Positions 11,933 to 24,021 are shown, counted from the stretch's first letter. The stretch: 64,000 nt of DNA from Actinomucor elegans (GCA_026027325.1 JAMSLZ010000001.1:4278001-4342000), one strand, 5' to 3'. Numbers and translations: made by a program. Notes: generated by a model not told the origin, from the letters alone.

Positions 11933-13283
11933 AACGATGTTTTTTTTTCAGCATCAATCTTTGCTTGACCCTTTGTTTTAAATAAAGTGAAAGGTCAGCG
12001 CAAATAATTCGCTGCAGCAAGAGGCATATCGCTTGATTCGAATTTTTCTACGAGCGAGGACAATAAATTAACGAACGCAATCCAAGACATGTACGAAGCT
12101 ACAAATATTGAATTGAATATGTGTCTTGCTAACTGAAGTAGCTCGCTTTGGGCAAGGACAGCTAACCTGATGCTATATTTAACTGGAATCGGTCGCGGAA
12201 TCTACATTTATTAAACATACATTTCAATATATTTCTTTTACTAGTTAAGGATTACTTACCAGACGCGACATTATACCCTGATCGATCTATGATCCATGAT
12301 TCCTCTTTGCTCACAACTTTTGTAATATACACACACGTACTTTTTTAAATGATTACTATAGACAAAAGAAAAATCATAATAAAATATGCACCTTACATTG
12401 AAGCACTACTTTGCAAAGCTGTTTGCTATATATTTCAAGAAAAGCTTTTCTCATACTTTAGCATAATTTGTCTCTGTTTACATTATATGTGCAACCAAAA
12501 CTTTTTTTATTGTTCAAATGCTTTGTTAGATCAATGTATTAAAGATAGATATAGCCATCTTTTCATTTTCACTTATATACAGAAGAATGTTTTTTTATTA
12601 TTTTCATTAATAATATAATAAAAAGGGTACTTCTTCGATTCTCAAAGCCAGAAAAGCAGGAATACATCTGGTCCCTAACGACTTTTCTCACCTATGACTG
12701 CCGGACGATGAAAAACAAGTTATTATTGTTCCTGACAAAAGTACTTCAAAATTATAAAAGCAAGTTCATCACAGCAACAGACCATAACAGAGTCTTAATA
12801 TTCGAACAATGCACGTGCCTTTATGTGGTCTTTAAAGTGAATACAGTTACATAATAATAAACGCAAATTGACAGGAGCTAGATCATGATAGATATAGTAG
12901 GCTTGCGCCCTTTGAAGCAATAATTCTATTCAAAAACCCTTACAAAACCTACATCATTTGAAAATACTTCAAGTTTATATATACGCTTTGCTATTTATCA
13001 AAAACACATATGTTTCCTAGTCGTTCTGTCTACTTCAATACCAGTTTTTATTAATAAAATTCTATAAAACCTCAGCATGGAAATTAGTAAAGAATATTAC
13101 AATAGCAGTACACGCTATTTCGACCGAATTCGGCCGAATGTTGCATTTGATTAGTGGTTCATGTTCAAAATGAGTTGCTAAATCTAATAAAATCTAAAAT
13201 CTATACCAATGCTCGAAATGTCATGTACATTAATTCATTTATAATCGTCATTAATCAAATGGCAGCTTTTCTGCCTTTTATTG

Positions 13284-13324
<41 letters not shown>

Positions 13325-15872
13325 TCTGATATTTTTGATTTAGTAGTGCAGCGGCGTTGTCTTTGGTTTAGAACAAGTGTAGAACCCCATAGAAAGTATC
13401 ACCAAATCAAATGTCATTATTGTAAGCCCAAGGTTCAGAATACCGCGGTGATTGTGATACCTTGAAAATTTAATCCGAGCGACTGTCAAAAGTGATGCAA
13501 GTATTATTACAAGATTGTATCCTTATATATACATTATAACCACTGTATTCTACAAATCATCCGTATTGATACTCATGTATTATACAAACCAAAGCAGTTT
13601 GCTAGGATTGAAAAGAAGCGCGATTTCATTAATGAAACCAAGATCAGATAAAAAAGACAAGGGTTGGTTTCATTTCTTGGAAACTTGTTGCGGGCATACA
13701 AATATATGTGTGCGTGTGTGCAAAACTAATCTTTACCAGATATATTCATTTCTAATTTATACAATACTATCCCGGGTGAATGAGAAACGCGCGGCATATC
13801 AACCAAGTCTATTAACATTGGATAGATCCCGCTTAACAAAGCATACAATTCCGTGGTTCGGGGTTATCATCGCACGGCCAAACGTTGATTGAAATAGAAT
13901 GGTTACATTGCATGCTGCAAATACCGAAACATTGTGATTCATTACTGTCAGGATCTTTTTGATGGCAAGAAATGGATCTGTTTTCAGTATTCACTCTACA
14001 AAACGTAATCAATGAATAATTTGATAGGTATTTAAATTCAAGTTACGATGTATTATATTGAAATACAATCAAAGGCTTGACATATTCTGCCATTTCAATA
14101 ACCGAATTATAAAAATAAAAAAAAAAGATTTCGAATTGAAGATAGTTTCCGAGAATATTCTCACAAGATCTTGATTTCTTTCTAGACGTAAGAACTTTGT
14201 TTCGTAAATAACAATAATCTAATTAAACAATGAAATATACCCACAGATGCAATAGTCATATAGATCGTACAATTGGTTTGTGACATACCATTTGACAAGT
14301 ATGAGTACACAAATACTCTTATTGAAGACAACTGGGAGATGCAACAGAAAGGCGGGGGTCACTACACAAAATCCGGGTTATACCTAATTTGTATTATTGG
14401 TTTATCAGATTGGTTTTACGTGATTTATCTGATGATCCATCAAAAAAAAAAAAAGGTACTAGTTTAAATGTAAGTTTTCGATACCACCATTGCTTCTTAT
14501 CGTTAAGATTTTCCTACAAATCATCTATTTTAATTCGCAAAATTCATCACTCTAAACAGTGTTTATAATCTCTTACCCGGTTAAAATGTACTATCCCGAC
14601 TTCATAGCGGCGATAACTATAAAAAACTAATGAGGCAAAGCTTTATATCTTGGGTCCATAATATGGATTTAATTCAGCGCTATTGCATACCTGATTAACC
14701 AATAATGTCCTCTGCACGGTCATTACGGTTGATCGGGGTATATCGTGTGTCAAATCCTGTTCAATATCCGGATTGGATAGTTCTTAAGCACGGTTAAACC
14801 AATGCGGTGCATTGTCTCTATTTAGAGTGTACCTCTGAAATAAACACTTTTTTTTATGGTTCTATGAATATTCTTTTTGGTTGCAATAACAAATATTTTG
14901 TTTGTAAGACTGAGAAGATCAGTTCTATATTACACAAACCTTTTATTTTCTAAAATCAGTCGATTTTTTACAAGAATTGTACTTTTTGGATATATTTTCC
15001 AAGGGTAGCTTAGCGTAACCTGAGGTGAAACCTTAAAAAATAAATTCAAAAATGGCGTTAGTAACCATATGTCACAAACACATACGCATACAAATCATTT
15101 TATCAGGTGTTGTTTTATTTTATATATATATGTATATATTACACAAAATGGTATTAACAATGATTTTAGTTTTGAATTTACTGTAGTAAAGATAATCATC
15201 AGATATATCATTTTTTTTTCTTAATTGATCAAGATCCCGATAAGATGTGTTTATTATAGAACCTGGTAAATGTACCTATAAAAAACTCAGTACTAAACCC
15301 TGGAAGCAAGTCATTATCATTGGAGAAATTGTAACACAAAAAACAGCACTACATCTATATGACCTAATTAGTAAAAATGAAGCAGTGAAACAGACACGTT
15401 TCACAGAACAATTTTTTTTTTGATTTGATAATCCGAAATGAAAAATGTAGCGTCTGATTATCAGATTATGTGACTATGAGGCTGTGTCTGCCGGTCATCA
15501 AGTTATACTACCTACCATATATTGAAATATCAGAGTGACCAGATACTATATCACTTTAAACAAACTTACAATGGTACTATATCTCTAAAAAGCGATTTCA
15601 ATTATGAACAGCAAATTTTTGATTTAACACTGACCTTTCTGAAACCCAGATTTCATAATTCTACTGGCTTCGGTACTTAATTCATTCACAGATGCAGTAC
15701 TTTGTTAAGTACAAGGTTATGTTTATACAAATAACATACCCAGACATCTCCATAATATACAGAATAATATTATATAACTTTTTTTTCAAAAGATCTAGCT
15801 ATTATGATAGTGCTAACATAGACGGTCTCTATATGTAGGTTGTAGAGACTGATGTCAGCGTAATAACAAACT
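11933..15872. other. 4-kb gene-poor interval
   Basis: AT-rich, with no convincing gene on either strand. It contains the longest homopolymer of the window, an A39 run at 13284-13322. A 10-bp palindrome CCGAATTCGG lies near 13125. One open frame at about 13575-13892 encodes up to 105 aa but matches nothing recognised. Isolated ATCWGATAA-type words occur at 14402-14410, 14425-14433 and 15458-15466, without a nearby gene. Confidence 0.45.
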
Positions 15873-16110
15873 TCAAGTGGCGATTGAATCAAACCCATCT
15901 CGATACTTCTTTAACATGACAAAGTCGCATCCATCACAACAATAAACCGAGAAAAGATCAATGGTACCCGAGCAAACAATAGAAAATAACCGTAGTTGTT
16001 CCGATGAACCAAGTTGCATGATTTTACATTGACGTAGAAAGGTACTAGAAGACTTCAAAAACATGGCGCATTTTAGAAGAATTTGAGCAGCAACAAGTGG
16101 GGCGCGCGCT
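15873..16110 (-). pseudogene. Short coding-like relic, unknown family
   Basis: A minus-strand frame open from about 16110 down to the stop at 15873 gives about 75-80 residues with protein-like composition. It has a Leu/Ala/Cys-rich start, then QLGSSEQLRLFSIVCSG and a Cys-Cys-Asp-Gly-Cys patch, ending KKYRDGFDSIAT. It has no clear start or partner exons. It reads like the 3' exon of a decayed lineage-specific gene, but chance cannot be excluded. Confidence 0.3.
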
Positions 16111-16401
16111 TCAAGAAAAGTAAACGAATAAAAGACTAGAGTAGATTAAAGTATAATGATAATATATTTAATAAAGAATTAATGAAAAATGAAGGCTAAG
16201 CTAAAGTACAATACAAATAATATAATAAAACGATAATAGAGGGTTCGACATTAGCCTAACTAATGGGATAGTATTAATAACATTACAGGGAGGAGTGGGG
16301 AAAAAAATTATAATAAGTCAACGTATATAATACGCTTGTAAGAATAGTTCTATAGGGTTGTTTTTTGTGTTATGTATAAAGAGTATGATTACAGAGGGGA
16401 T

Positions 16402-17570
16402 TTAGGCTTTGACACCGGAAGGTGCAATATGTTCAGAGACATGCTTGGATTCTTCGTCTTCGGCAACAGCACGGATTTCACCAGTCTCATCAATGTATTG
16501 CTTGGCATGTTCCAAAGCTTCATCTCCATTATCCCATTCACCGGCCTCAGCCTTGCGAATAGCAGCACGCTTCTCCTTAAAGTAGCTATAAGCGAGGTAA
16601 CCAGCGACAAAGACCCAGTAGAGACAGTAACTGATGACAGAACCAACAGTAGCAGTGTTATTCCAACCGAGGATGGAATTAAAGATTTGCCAACCACCAT
16701 TGCTATCGACTTTTTGTTCTGGGTCTCCCCAGGATACGTGCCAGGCGGCTGTAGTGACTCTGTAAGCGATAACTCCACCGCCTTCTTCAGCAACTTCACC
16801 ACCAATGACATTGTTCCAAGCATTTTGTTCGAGGAAGCCAACAGCCTTGGCCATCAAACCGGCAGCAACGAGATAAAGGATGACAGTAGAGAAGACAAAG
16901 AACCAACGGAGTTGGATCAATGAACCACCACGGTAAATAAGATAACCAACTAAAGCACCACAAACGATACCCATGATGGCAGCAATAGGAATGGATTTGC
17001 CTTGAATACCCAAAGAGACCTATGTGTCAAATCTAATTAGTTTACAAGTTTAATTGTACATATAAATGCAATGCTTACACCACCAATGAAGACAACGGCT
17101 TCAAGACCTTCTCTAAGAACAGTGAAGAAAGGCAAAAAGAAGAATGCGTACTTTTGAAGCTTGTCTTTGAAGGAAGACTTTTCATGTTTGGACTTTTCGA
17201 CAGCCTTGGCCAATTTAACCTTCCATTTTTCTTGCATGCGTTCGGTTTTAAGCATAGCGAGACCCATAGCAGTAATCATGATGACAGCAACAAGAGAGAA
17301 AACACCTTCCCAGATATCTTCGGAATTACCCCAAAGATCGTTAAGAACAGTATAGTAAACGGCAATGAAAGCAGCACCAATACATATACAGACAAACAGG
17401 CCTACAGCAGAACCAATCCAAATCTGATTACGAAGACGCTTGTATACAGGCGACTCGGGATTGAACATTCTTTTCAAGAATGACAACAAGACCGAGACAA
17501 TGATAGCTGCCTCGGTCGTCTCACGAAAGAGAATGAAGAAGATAGGTACGTTAAAGAGATCTTGAGACAT
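16402..17570 (-). CDS. FTR1: High-affinity iron permease Ftr1
   Basis: Plasma-membrane Fe3+ permease that works in complex with a Fet3-type ferroxidase. Two exons (17570-17079, 17019-16402) give 369 aa. Both iron-binding Arg-Glu-x-x-Glu motifs are present: RETTE at 16-20 in the first helix and REGLE at 153-157. About seven hydrophobic segments can be counted, and the C-terminal tail is cytosolic, acidic and charged (EIRAVAEDEESKH). The intron sits just after the second motif (VVFIGG/VSLGIQG). It is divergent from the ferroxidase gene with 356 bp between the start codons, the usual fungal arrangement for co-regulation. The shared promoter has three GATA iron-repressor-type sites. Confidence 0.95.
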
Positions 17571-17658
17571 CTTTAATGAATAGTAAAGAAGAAAAAAGAC
17601 GAAAAGAAAAAATTAAACCTTTTTAAGAAGATTAACAAAAAGGTGTCGGTGACCTTAG

Positions 17659-17667
17659 TTATCAGAT
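17659..17667 (-). promoter_or_regulatory. GATA iron-repressor-type site 1
   Basis: TTATCAGAT on the plus strand, i.e. ATCTGATAA on the minus strand, a perfect ATCWGATAA. It lies 89 bp from the FTR1 start. Confidence 0.6.
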
Positions 17668-17756
17668 CTGTAATACAAAAACCTTGTACTACCCTTCCCG
17701 AGTCTCTCCGGGTGCCTTGTTGCACAATGATTTTTTTTTGATGATCTTTTGTTTCG

Positions 17757-17765
17757 TTATCAGAT
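17757..17765 (-). promoter_or_regulatory. GATA iron-repressor-type site 2
   Basis: TTATCAGAT on the plus strand (ATCTGATAA on the minus), about midway between the two genes and just before the A-tract. Confidence 0.6.
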
Positions 17766-17803
17766 GGAGACGAATAAAAAAAAAAAAAAAAAAAAAGGAC
17801 TGA

Positions 17804-17812
17804 ATCAGATAA
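17804..17812 (+). promoter_or_regulatory. GATA iron-repressor-type site 3
   Basis: ATCAGATAA on the plus strand, 115 bp before the FET3 ATG, in the opposite orientation to the other two sites. Confidence 0.6.
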
Positions 17813-17926
17813 AAATTTCTTACTCAGTCAAGTATTGGCGGGGACAAGGTATTTGATCCATTATTTAAACAGAATATCTTATTATTGCTTTCTTTCTTTC
17901 TTTTTGTTAAAAAAAAATTTTTAAAC

Positions 17927-19910
17927 ATGCGTTTCTTGGCTGCTTGTCTATTAGTCGCCGGTTCCACAAGCCTTGCTCAAGCTGCTCGTGTCGTATATGA
18001 CTGGAATATCACATATACTACTGGTAATCCTGATGGTCTCTTTGAACGCAGAGTCGTTGGTGTTAACGGAAAATGGCCGTAAGTTTATTATATATGCATA
18101 TATAATAAACATTGATATTAACTTTTCTTTAGTCCACCTGTTGTTGAAGCCACTCGTGATGACACTTTGGTAATCAATGTCCATAATCAATTGGATACAT
18201 TCACCGCCCTTCATACTCACGGTATGTTTCAAAACGGCTCTGTTTGGATGGATGGCCCTGTCGGTGTCACTCAATGGTAAGCAAGTCAATATCATTACTA
18301 AATGACAAAATATCTAATTCAATCTCTAGTCCTATTGCCCCTGGTGCCAAGCTCACCTACGAATTTGACCTTCCTCAACATGGTTCTTACTGGATTCACT
18401 CTCATTATATGGTAAATATTTTTTTTCATTATATAAAAGAAGCATGCTCACTCTTTTTTTTTTCTTAGGGCCAATATATGGATGGTCTTCGTACACCCTT
18501 CATTATTCATAACAAAAACGAGACGTACAAGTACGACTATGACATTACATTGCCTCTTCAAGGTAAAATAATTTTAAAAATGACCCTTTTTTAGTAATAT
18601 AACTAAAAAAGAAACTCTTTACTATAGATTGGTACCACAAACAAAGTTCTGAAGATCTCGCTTGGTTCTTGAATGAATTCAACCCTACTGGTGCTGAACC
18701 CGTTCCTCAATCTGGTTACATGATGACCAATGTCAATGACAGTCTCACTTTTATCCCCGGCAAAACCTACCGTCTTCGTCTTATCAACATGTCTGGTTTC
18801 TCTATGTTCTACTTTAGTATTGATGGTCACGACTTGGAAATTATCGAAATTGATGGTATCGATACCCAACGTCAAAAGGTCCAAAGTGTTTACTTGACTG
18901 CTGCTCAACGTATCTCTGTCCTCGTTACTGCCAAAAACACAACTGATATGAACTATCTCATGCACGCTGATATGAACATCGATATGTTTGATGTGCTTCC
19001 TGAGGATCTGGTTGTTAACTTGACTGCTCCTATCTACTATAACAAGGATATTACTACGTTTGCTCCTAGTGAAGATATTGGTATGGCCAGTACCTTTGAT
19101 GACATGACTCTTGTCCCTACTGAAATTGAACATGCTGTCAACTTTGATCACCAAGTCAACTTGACCTTTGATTTCCAAGTCACTGTTGATGGTATCAACC
19201 GTGGTATGTTCAACGAAGTCCCTTATCTCTCTCCCAAGGTCCCCTCTCTCAACACTTTGCTCTCTGAAGGCAACCATTCTCTCAGTGCTGAAGTATATGG
19301 TCCTCAATCTCAAGCCCACATCTTGAAGCATTTGGACATGGTCGAAATCGTCTTAAATAACTTGGATGCTGGTTCTCACCCTTTCCATCTTCACGGTCAC
19401 GTTTTCCAAATGGTTGGTCGTGGTGAAGGTGTCTATGATGGTAATAACAGTGCTGTTGAATGGTTTTTGGATAACCCTGCTCGCCGTGATACTGTCAGTG
19501 TACCTGCTGGAAGTTTCGTCTTGATCCGTTTCAGAGCTGATAACCCTGGTGTCTGGTTCTTCCATTGTCATATTGAATGGCATTTGGAATCTGGTCTTGC
19601 TGCTACCTTTATTGAAGCCCCTGATGTAGCTCAACAACGTTTGACTTTGCCTCAAGCTTTCGTTGATACCTGTAAAGCTAGTAACATGCCCCATATCGGT
19701 AATGCTGCTGGAAAGACCGGTCTTGATCTCAGTGGTGCTCCAGACGGCATTTATATGATTTATGATGGTTTCACTGCCAAGGGTAAGGGTGCCATGGCTG
19801 GTTGTATTATTGCTGCTTTGCTTGGTATGGCTGCTATCATTGCCTATTCTCGTTCTGATCCTCTCAAGGAAGCTCGTGAAATCGCTGCTGCCAAAGCTGG
19901 CAAGTTGTAA
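17927..19910 (+). CDS. FET3: Fet3-type multicopper ferroxidase
   Basis: Cell-surface Fe2+ oxidase that feeds Fe3+ to Ftr1. Five exons (17927-18078, 18133-18276, 18330-18411, 18469-18562, 18628-19910) give 584 aa. A signal peptide covers residues 1-19. The four copper-binding His clusters are HTHG at 78-81, HSH at 122-124, HPFHLHGH at 408-415 and HCHIEWH at 470-476, with Cys471 for type-1 copper. A single C-terminal membrane helix (about 548-566, [16 protein letters not shown]) with a short basic-acidic cytosolic tail marks a Fet3-type ferroxidase rather than a secreted laccase. Many N-glycosylation sequons are present. Codon use is strongly biased to C- and T-ending codons, suggesting high expression. 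It is divergent from FTR1. Confidence 0.95.
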
Positions 19911-21592
19911 ATCTACTTTTACCCTTCAAATTTGTTCTTTTATCAAGAAAAAAAAAACATTCTGTCATATTTACTTGTTACTTTTACTATATTAATCATT
20001 AACCTTTAGAATTCTTCCTTTTTTTATATTATAATCCTCTTTTCTCCCCATCTCTCTCTATTATTATATTTTCTGTTCATTTACTTGTAAAACACACTAT
20101 TAATCTCTTATTTTGTATCACTATCACTACTTTTTTTTTATTACTATCTTTCTTTGAAGCAGAATAAATAAAACATGTAAAAATATCTCATCAATCCCTC
20201 GCGTGTTATTGGCCAATCTTATCCTTTGCACGAGTCGATGATCAGCTTCTCGGTCAGTAACTAGAGGTCAAAACGGGTTATGTTTGCCACTATTATATAT
20301 TGACTATACAGAAAAAGTGTTTCGAAATTTAAGCTGTGTTTTCTCGAAATATGACTTTGTAGTTAACGCTTTTTACATTTTGAACAGGGAATTTTCTGAA
20401 ATTGGTGGGATTCATTCTTTTTCAAATTGGACAAAGCATCGAATGTGACACTTGACTCAGATTGGTCAAGAGATTTAAAAATAAATAAAAAATAGTATAA
20501 GTTTTACAGTTAAGCATTAGCGATTACAGCATATCTATTACGCTTCAGTAAAAATATAGGACCTAATAGATACAGTAATTTATTTTGAAGAAGGATTACA
20601 TTTTAAATAAGACATTAAACTTAGATCGGCCTAAAAATCCATACATCATTAGCTTAAGGCCGTAAATACTATTTGCATGTTAACTAAGAGTAAAATATGT
20701 TAATGTGTTGCAGTTAAACAAGCGCTATATTGCGTACAGGAGCTCACTCTAATTGTATTATACTCTTCAGATGCGACATTAAATCCAGATTGACTGAGAA
20801 ATCAACATCTATAATGAAATAGTTACTGTATTCTAGTCAATCACTAAAACGCAATGTATTCGTAGCACTTCAATCAAGTAATTGTTCAAGTGGATATAAT
20901 AAAGAGTTTATCTTGAACAAGTAGTAGCTATTAAACGCTATATACATTAATATAAATTACTTGTGAGCAGTAATAAGGCTAAAAATGACAAAAACTCACT
21001 TAGACTCAACCTCCTAAAGCCTCATTTATTTCATGGAGCACAAAAATCAGACATAGTTTTTTAAACGTTATGTAACTCAATATATCTAAAAAGTTAGACA
21101 CATATTTTGAAAAAAAAATGAAGTCGGAATGAAAAAAGCTATATTCTAATTTTCAATGAGGTTGAGGATCACAAATTAATACTAAACTTCACTACATAAA
21201 TTAAGGATGTTCCTGACCGGCGTTTGAATTCTATGTCCACAACATCATTTGTAGTTACAATAAGATTGTTATTGGTTATGTCGATGATGCTAATATAGAA
21301 ATAAATGAGCGCCCACACATCTAACAGCAAGAATACAGCGATAGTATCCCACATATATCATATTAATAACACATAAAACTATATCTTAGTTATATTTACC
21401 TTTTACATTACTACGTGTTTTCTACTGCGTTCGTAACTATTGCATTTATAAAAGTTACACATTACTAAATAATGGAGCTTGATGAATGGAGTAGAGGAAG
21501 GCACTACTACAAGGAGAGATATATGATATTAAGTTGGAATAAGAGTAAGAAGAAGGATTTACGAGCGATTCTTAAGGTTGGGGATCAACCTA
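19911..21592. other. Gene-free interval 3' of FET3
   Basis: The first about 200 bp are T/C-rich and fit the FET3 3' untranslated region (AATAAATAAA near 20165). The rest is AT-rich with no gene, RNA gene or strong repeat found up to the start of the long inverted repeat. Confidence 0.5.
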
Positions 21593-21808
21593 CGTCTCAC
21601 CAAAGAGGAATATTCAATTTTTAAGGTTAAGCATATAGATATGCTAATATCCATATTTCGTTTTTAAAGTATACTTTAGAGTTGTTGGATATTAAAGAAC
21701 ATGGCTTTATTAAGGTGATTTATGTATAGTCACTAACAATGCTGAAATCCGCAGTAAATAATTTCCTTTTTCCAGTTTGGGAACAATCACCAGATTTACA
21801 TAATACAA

Positions 21809-21953
21809 CTCACAGTAACTACGCTACTCTTTGTAGTCTTAAGGCAAAGAAAATCTTCTAATACCAACTACATTTTCACTAAGGACGCAGCCTGAAGGTC
21901 CGCTACCCTTGAATGCCGATGGACTAATCAAGAGATTCCTACGTTACTGTGAG
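21809..21953 (+). repeat. 145-bp block, copy 1, with 11-bp terminal inverted repeats
   Basis: Bounded by CTCACAGTAAC and GTTACTGTGAG, perfect 11-bp inverted ends, like a miniature inverted-repeat element. It contains a small CTAC/GTAG hairpin. It recurs 260 bp downstream and once in the right arm. Confidence 0.75.
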
Positions 21954-22072
21954 GTTATTGAGCTAAAAGAAAAATATACTAAATAATTTACAAAAGTTAG
22001 TTAGACTTTGTATAATAGATGACAACTTTTGATAACTAATGACCTTTTACTAATGGCAAAGAAAACATATAT

Positions 22073-22210
22073 CAGTAACTACGCTACTCTCTGTAGTCTT
22101 AAGGCAAAGAAAATCTTCTAATACCAACTACATTTTCACTAAGGACGCAGCCTGAAGGTCCGCTACCCTTGAATGCCGATGGACTAATCAAGAGATTCCT
22201 ACGCTACCGA
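22073..22210 (+). repeat. 145-bp block, copy 2, worn ends
   Basis: Near-identical to copy 1 inside (one clear change, CTCTCTG for CTCTTTG), but its ends are not a perfect inverted repeat (TCAGTAAC versus GCTACCGA). Its 3' flank, not that of copy 1, matches the right arm. Confidence 0.75.
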
Positions 22211-22360
22211 GTCTTTGAATAGGAAATAAAAGCAAATCAAACACAAAAAAAAATATAATGTACTTTATAAAAAATATAATGTATACAACAACAACAACAA
22301 AAAATGACGTAGATAACAAAAGTGACGTAAATGAGCCTAAGTCGATTTTCGAACTTTGAA

Positions 22361-22379
22361 GAAAAAAAAAAAAAAAAAA
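22361..22379 (+). repeat. Poly(A) run in left arm
   Basis: An A run of about 19 that is mirrored as a T run near 23486-23503 in the right arm, so it was present before the arms formed. Confidence 0.7.
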
Positions 22380-22697
22380 TCAAGAGCGCAAGAGTGACAT
22401 ACCAATATATGATCAATAAACAACCGTTTAATTATTTTGAATGTGTTTTGTGAAAATAGCATTTTTAAGCTTTTCGTATCCTAAAAATCTGATACAATGC
22501 TGCTCGATTCATGTATATGCAAATGGGCGAACACAAGAATGCTGACCAATATTTACATGCACGTCCTGCACGATACTCTAATCTTGTGTCTAGATGAGTA
22601 GTAATTACGTACTATAGCCTCTTATTCACTAATATTAGTATACGTTTATTCGCATGTTTTAAGGTCATATACTATGTTAATAATTTGATAGAATTAT

Positions 22698-23165
22698 CAG
22701 TTACTGTACTAATATAGAAGCTAGAACAGAACCATGACTAAAGGAATAAGTAAAATAACAAGAACAATCAATAAAGAAGCAAGATATGTTTCAAAAGCAC
22801 TATTAACTGGTTTGGGATTTATAAGCGTGATTTATAAGTGAAAGATTCCAGTGAATGCCGCCTCTAGGATCAAACACTATTGTATTATTGCATTTCAAGT
22901 TTTATTGACTAAACTAGGTGACACAAGGTTCAGAAGGCAACTGCGTGGGTATCTTGACGAGTTATTTCTCAATATAGACTCCAGAGCTTCCGTAGAATGG
23001 TACATAACACCAAGAAAAAGATAGGAGTCCTTGAAATACCCTTTGGTATATAGAGAAAGCATAAAGAGCCATATAACAATGAAGGAGAGATGACAAATAA
23101 AGGCCTATTATAGTGTCAAAAAACAAAAAAGTTTATAGCCATGCGTGATGATTGATAAAAAGAAC
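22698..23165. other. Unique spacer between inverted-repeat arms
   Basis: About 470 bp of AT-rich unique sequence that would be the loop of a hairpin. No open reading frame or known element seen. Confidence 0.6.
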
Positions 23166-23652
23166 GATAGTTTTATTAAATTATTAACATAGTATATGAC
23201 CTTAAAACATGCGAATAAACATATACTAATATTAGTGAATAAGAGGCTATAGTACGTAATTACTACTCATCTAGACACAAGATTAGAGTATCGTGCAGGA
23301 CGTGCATGTAAATATTGGTCAGCATTCTTGTGTTCGCCCATTTGCATATACATGAATCGAGCAGCATTGTATCAGATTTTTAGGATACGAAAAGCTTAAA
23401 AATGCTATTTTCACAAAACACATTCAAAATAATTAAACGGTTGTTTATTGATCATATATTGGTATGTCACTCTTGCGCTCTTGATTTTTTTTTTTTTTTT
23501 TTCTTCAAAGTTCGAAAATCGACTTAGGCTCATTTACGTCACTTTTGTTATCTACGTCATTTTTTGTTGTTGTTGTTGTATACATTATATTTTTTATAAA
23601 GTACATTATATTTTTTTTTGTGTTTGATTTGCTTTTATTTCCTATTCAAAGA

Positions 23653-23795
23653 CTCGGTAGCGTAGGAATCTCTTGATTAGTCCATCGGCATTCAAGGGTA
23701 GCGGACCTTCAGGCTGCGTCCTTAGTGAAAATGTAGTTGGTATTAGAAGATTTTCTTTGCCTTAAGACTACAAAGAGTAGCGTAGTTACTGTGAG
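23653..23795 (-). repeat. 145-bp block, single chimeric copy in right arm
   Basis: Its outer flank and the CTCTTTG variant match left copy 1, while its inner flank (CTACCGAGTC in reverse complement) matches left copy 2. It therefore looks like a recombination product between the two direct copies. Confidence 0.7.
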
Positions 23796-23959
23796 TTGTA
23801 TTATGTAAATCTGGTGATTGTTCCCAAACTGGAAAAAGGAAATTATTTACTGCGGATTTCAGCATTGTTAGTGACTATACATAAATCACCTTAATAAAGC
23901 CATGTTCTTTAATATCCAACAACTCTAAAGTATACTTTAAAAACGAAATACGGATACTA

Positions 23960-23981
23960 GTATATATATATATATATATAT
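23960..23981. repeat. (TA)n microsatellite
   Basis: About 11 TA units in the right arm where the left arm has only a short imperfect stretch. Confidence 0.8.
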
Positions 23982-24021
23982 GTCTGACCTCAAAAATTGA
24001 ATGCTCCTCTTTGGTGAGACG

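Larger units (their letters stand above)
17571..17926. promoter_or_regulatory. Bidirectional FTR1-FET3 promoter
   Basis: The 356 bp between two divergent start codons. It holds three exact copies of ATCWGATAA (two on the minus strand, one on the plus), an A-tract of about 22 at 17776-17797, and a CT-rich leader before the FET3 ATG. In ascomycetes and basidiomycetes this word is the extended site for GATA-type iron repressors (Fep1, SreA, Urbs1). Transfer of that role to this fungus is inference. Confidence 0.75.
21593..22697 (+). repeat. Left arm of 2.4-kb inverted repeat
   Basis: 1105 bp that recur in reverse complement at 23166-24021. The outer ends share CGTCTCACCAAAGAGG and the inner ends share ATGTTAATAATTT. 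By eye the arms differ by only scattered substitutions, so the structure looks young. This arm holds two copies of a 145-bp block (21809-21953 and 22073-22210) while the right arm has one. No open reading frame of note. Foldback-type element or a segmental inverted duplication are the options. Confidence 0.9.
23166..24021 (-). repeat. Right arm of 2.4-kb inverted repeat
   Basis: Reverse-complement counterpart of 21593-22697. It is 249 bp shorter because it has one 145-bp block instead of two plus their spacer (260 bp), partly offset by a (TA)n expansion near the outer end. Confidence 0.9.

Noticed and set aside
13154..13465. Open frame across the A39 run
   Set aside because: Created by the poly(A) tract coding for Lys; no support on either side.
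14402..15466. Three more ATCWGATAA-type words (14402, 14425, 15458)
   Set aside because: No gene or start codon is nearby. The AT-rich background makes a few such words expected, so they were not called as regulatory sites.
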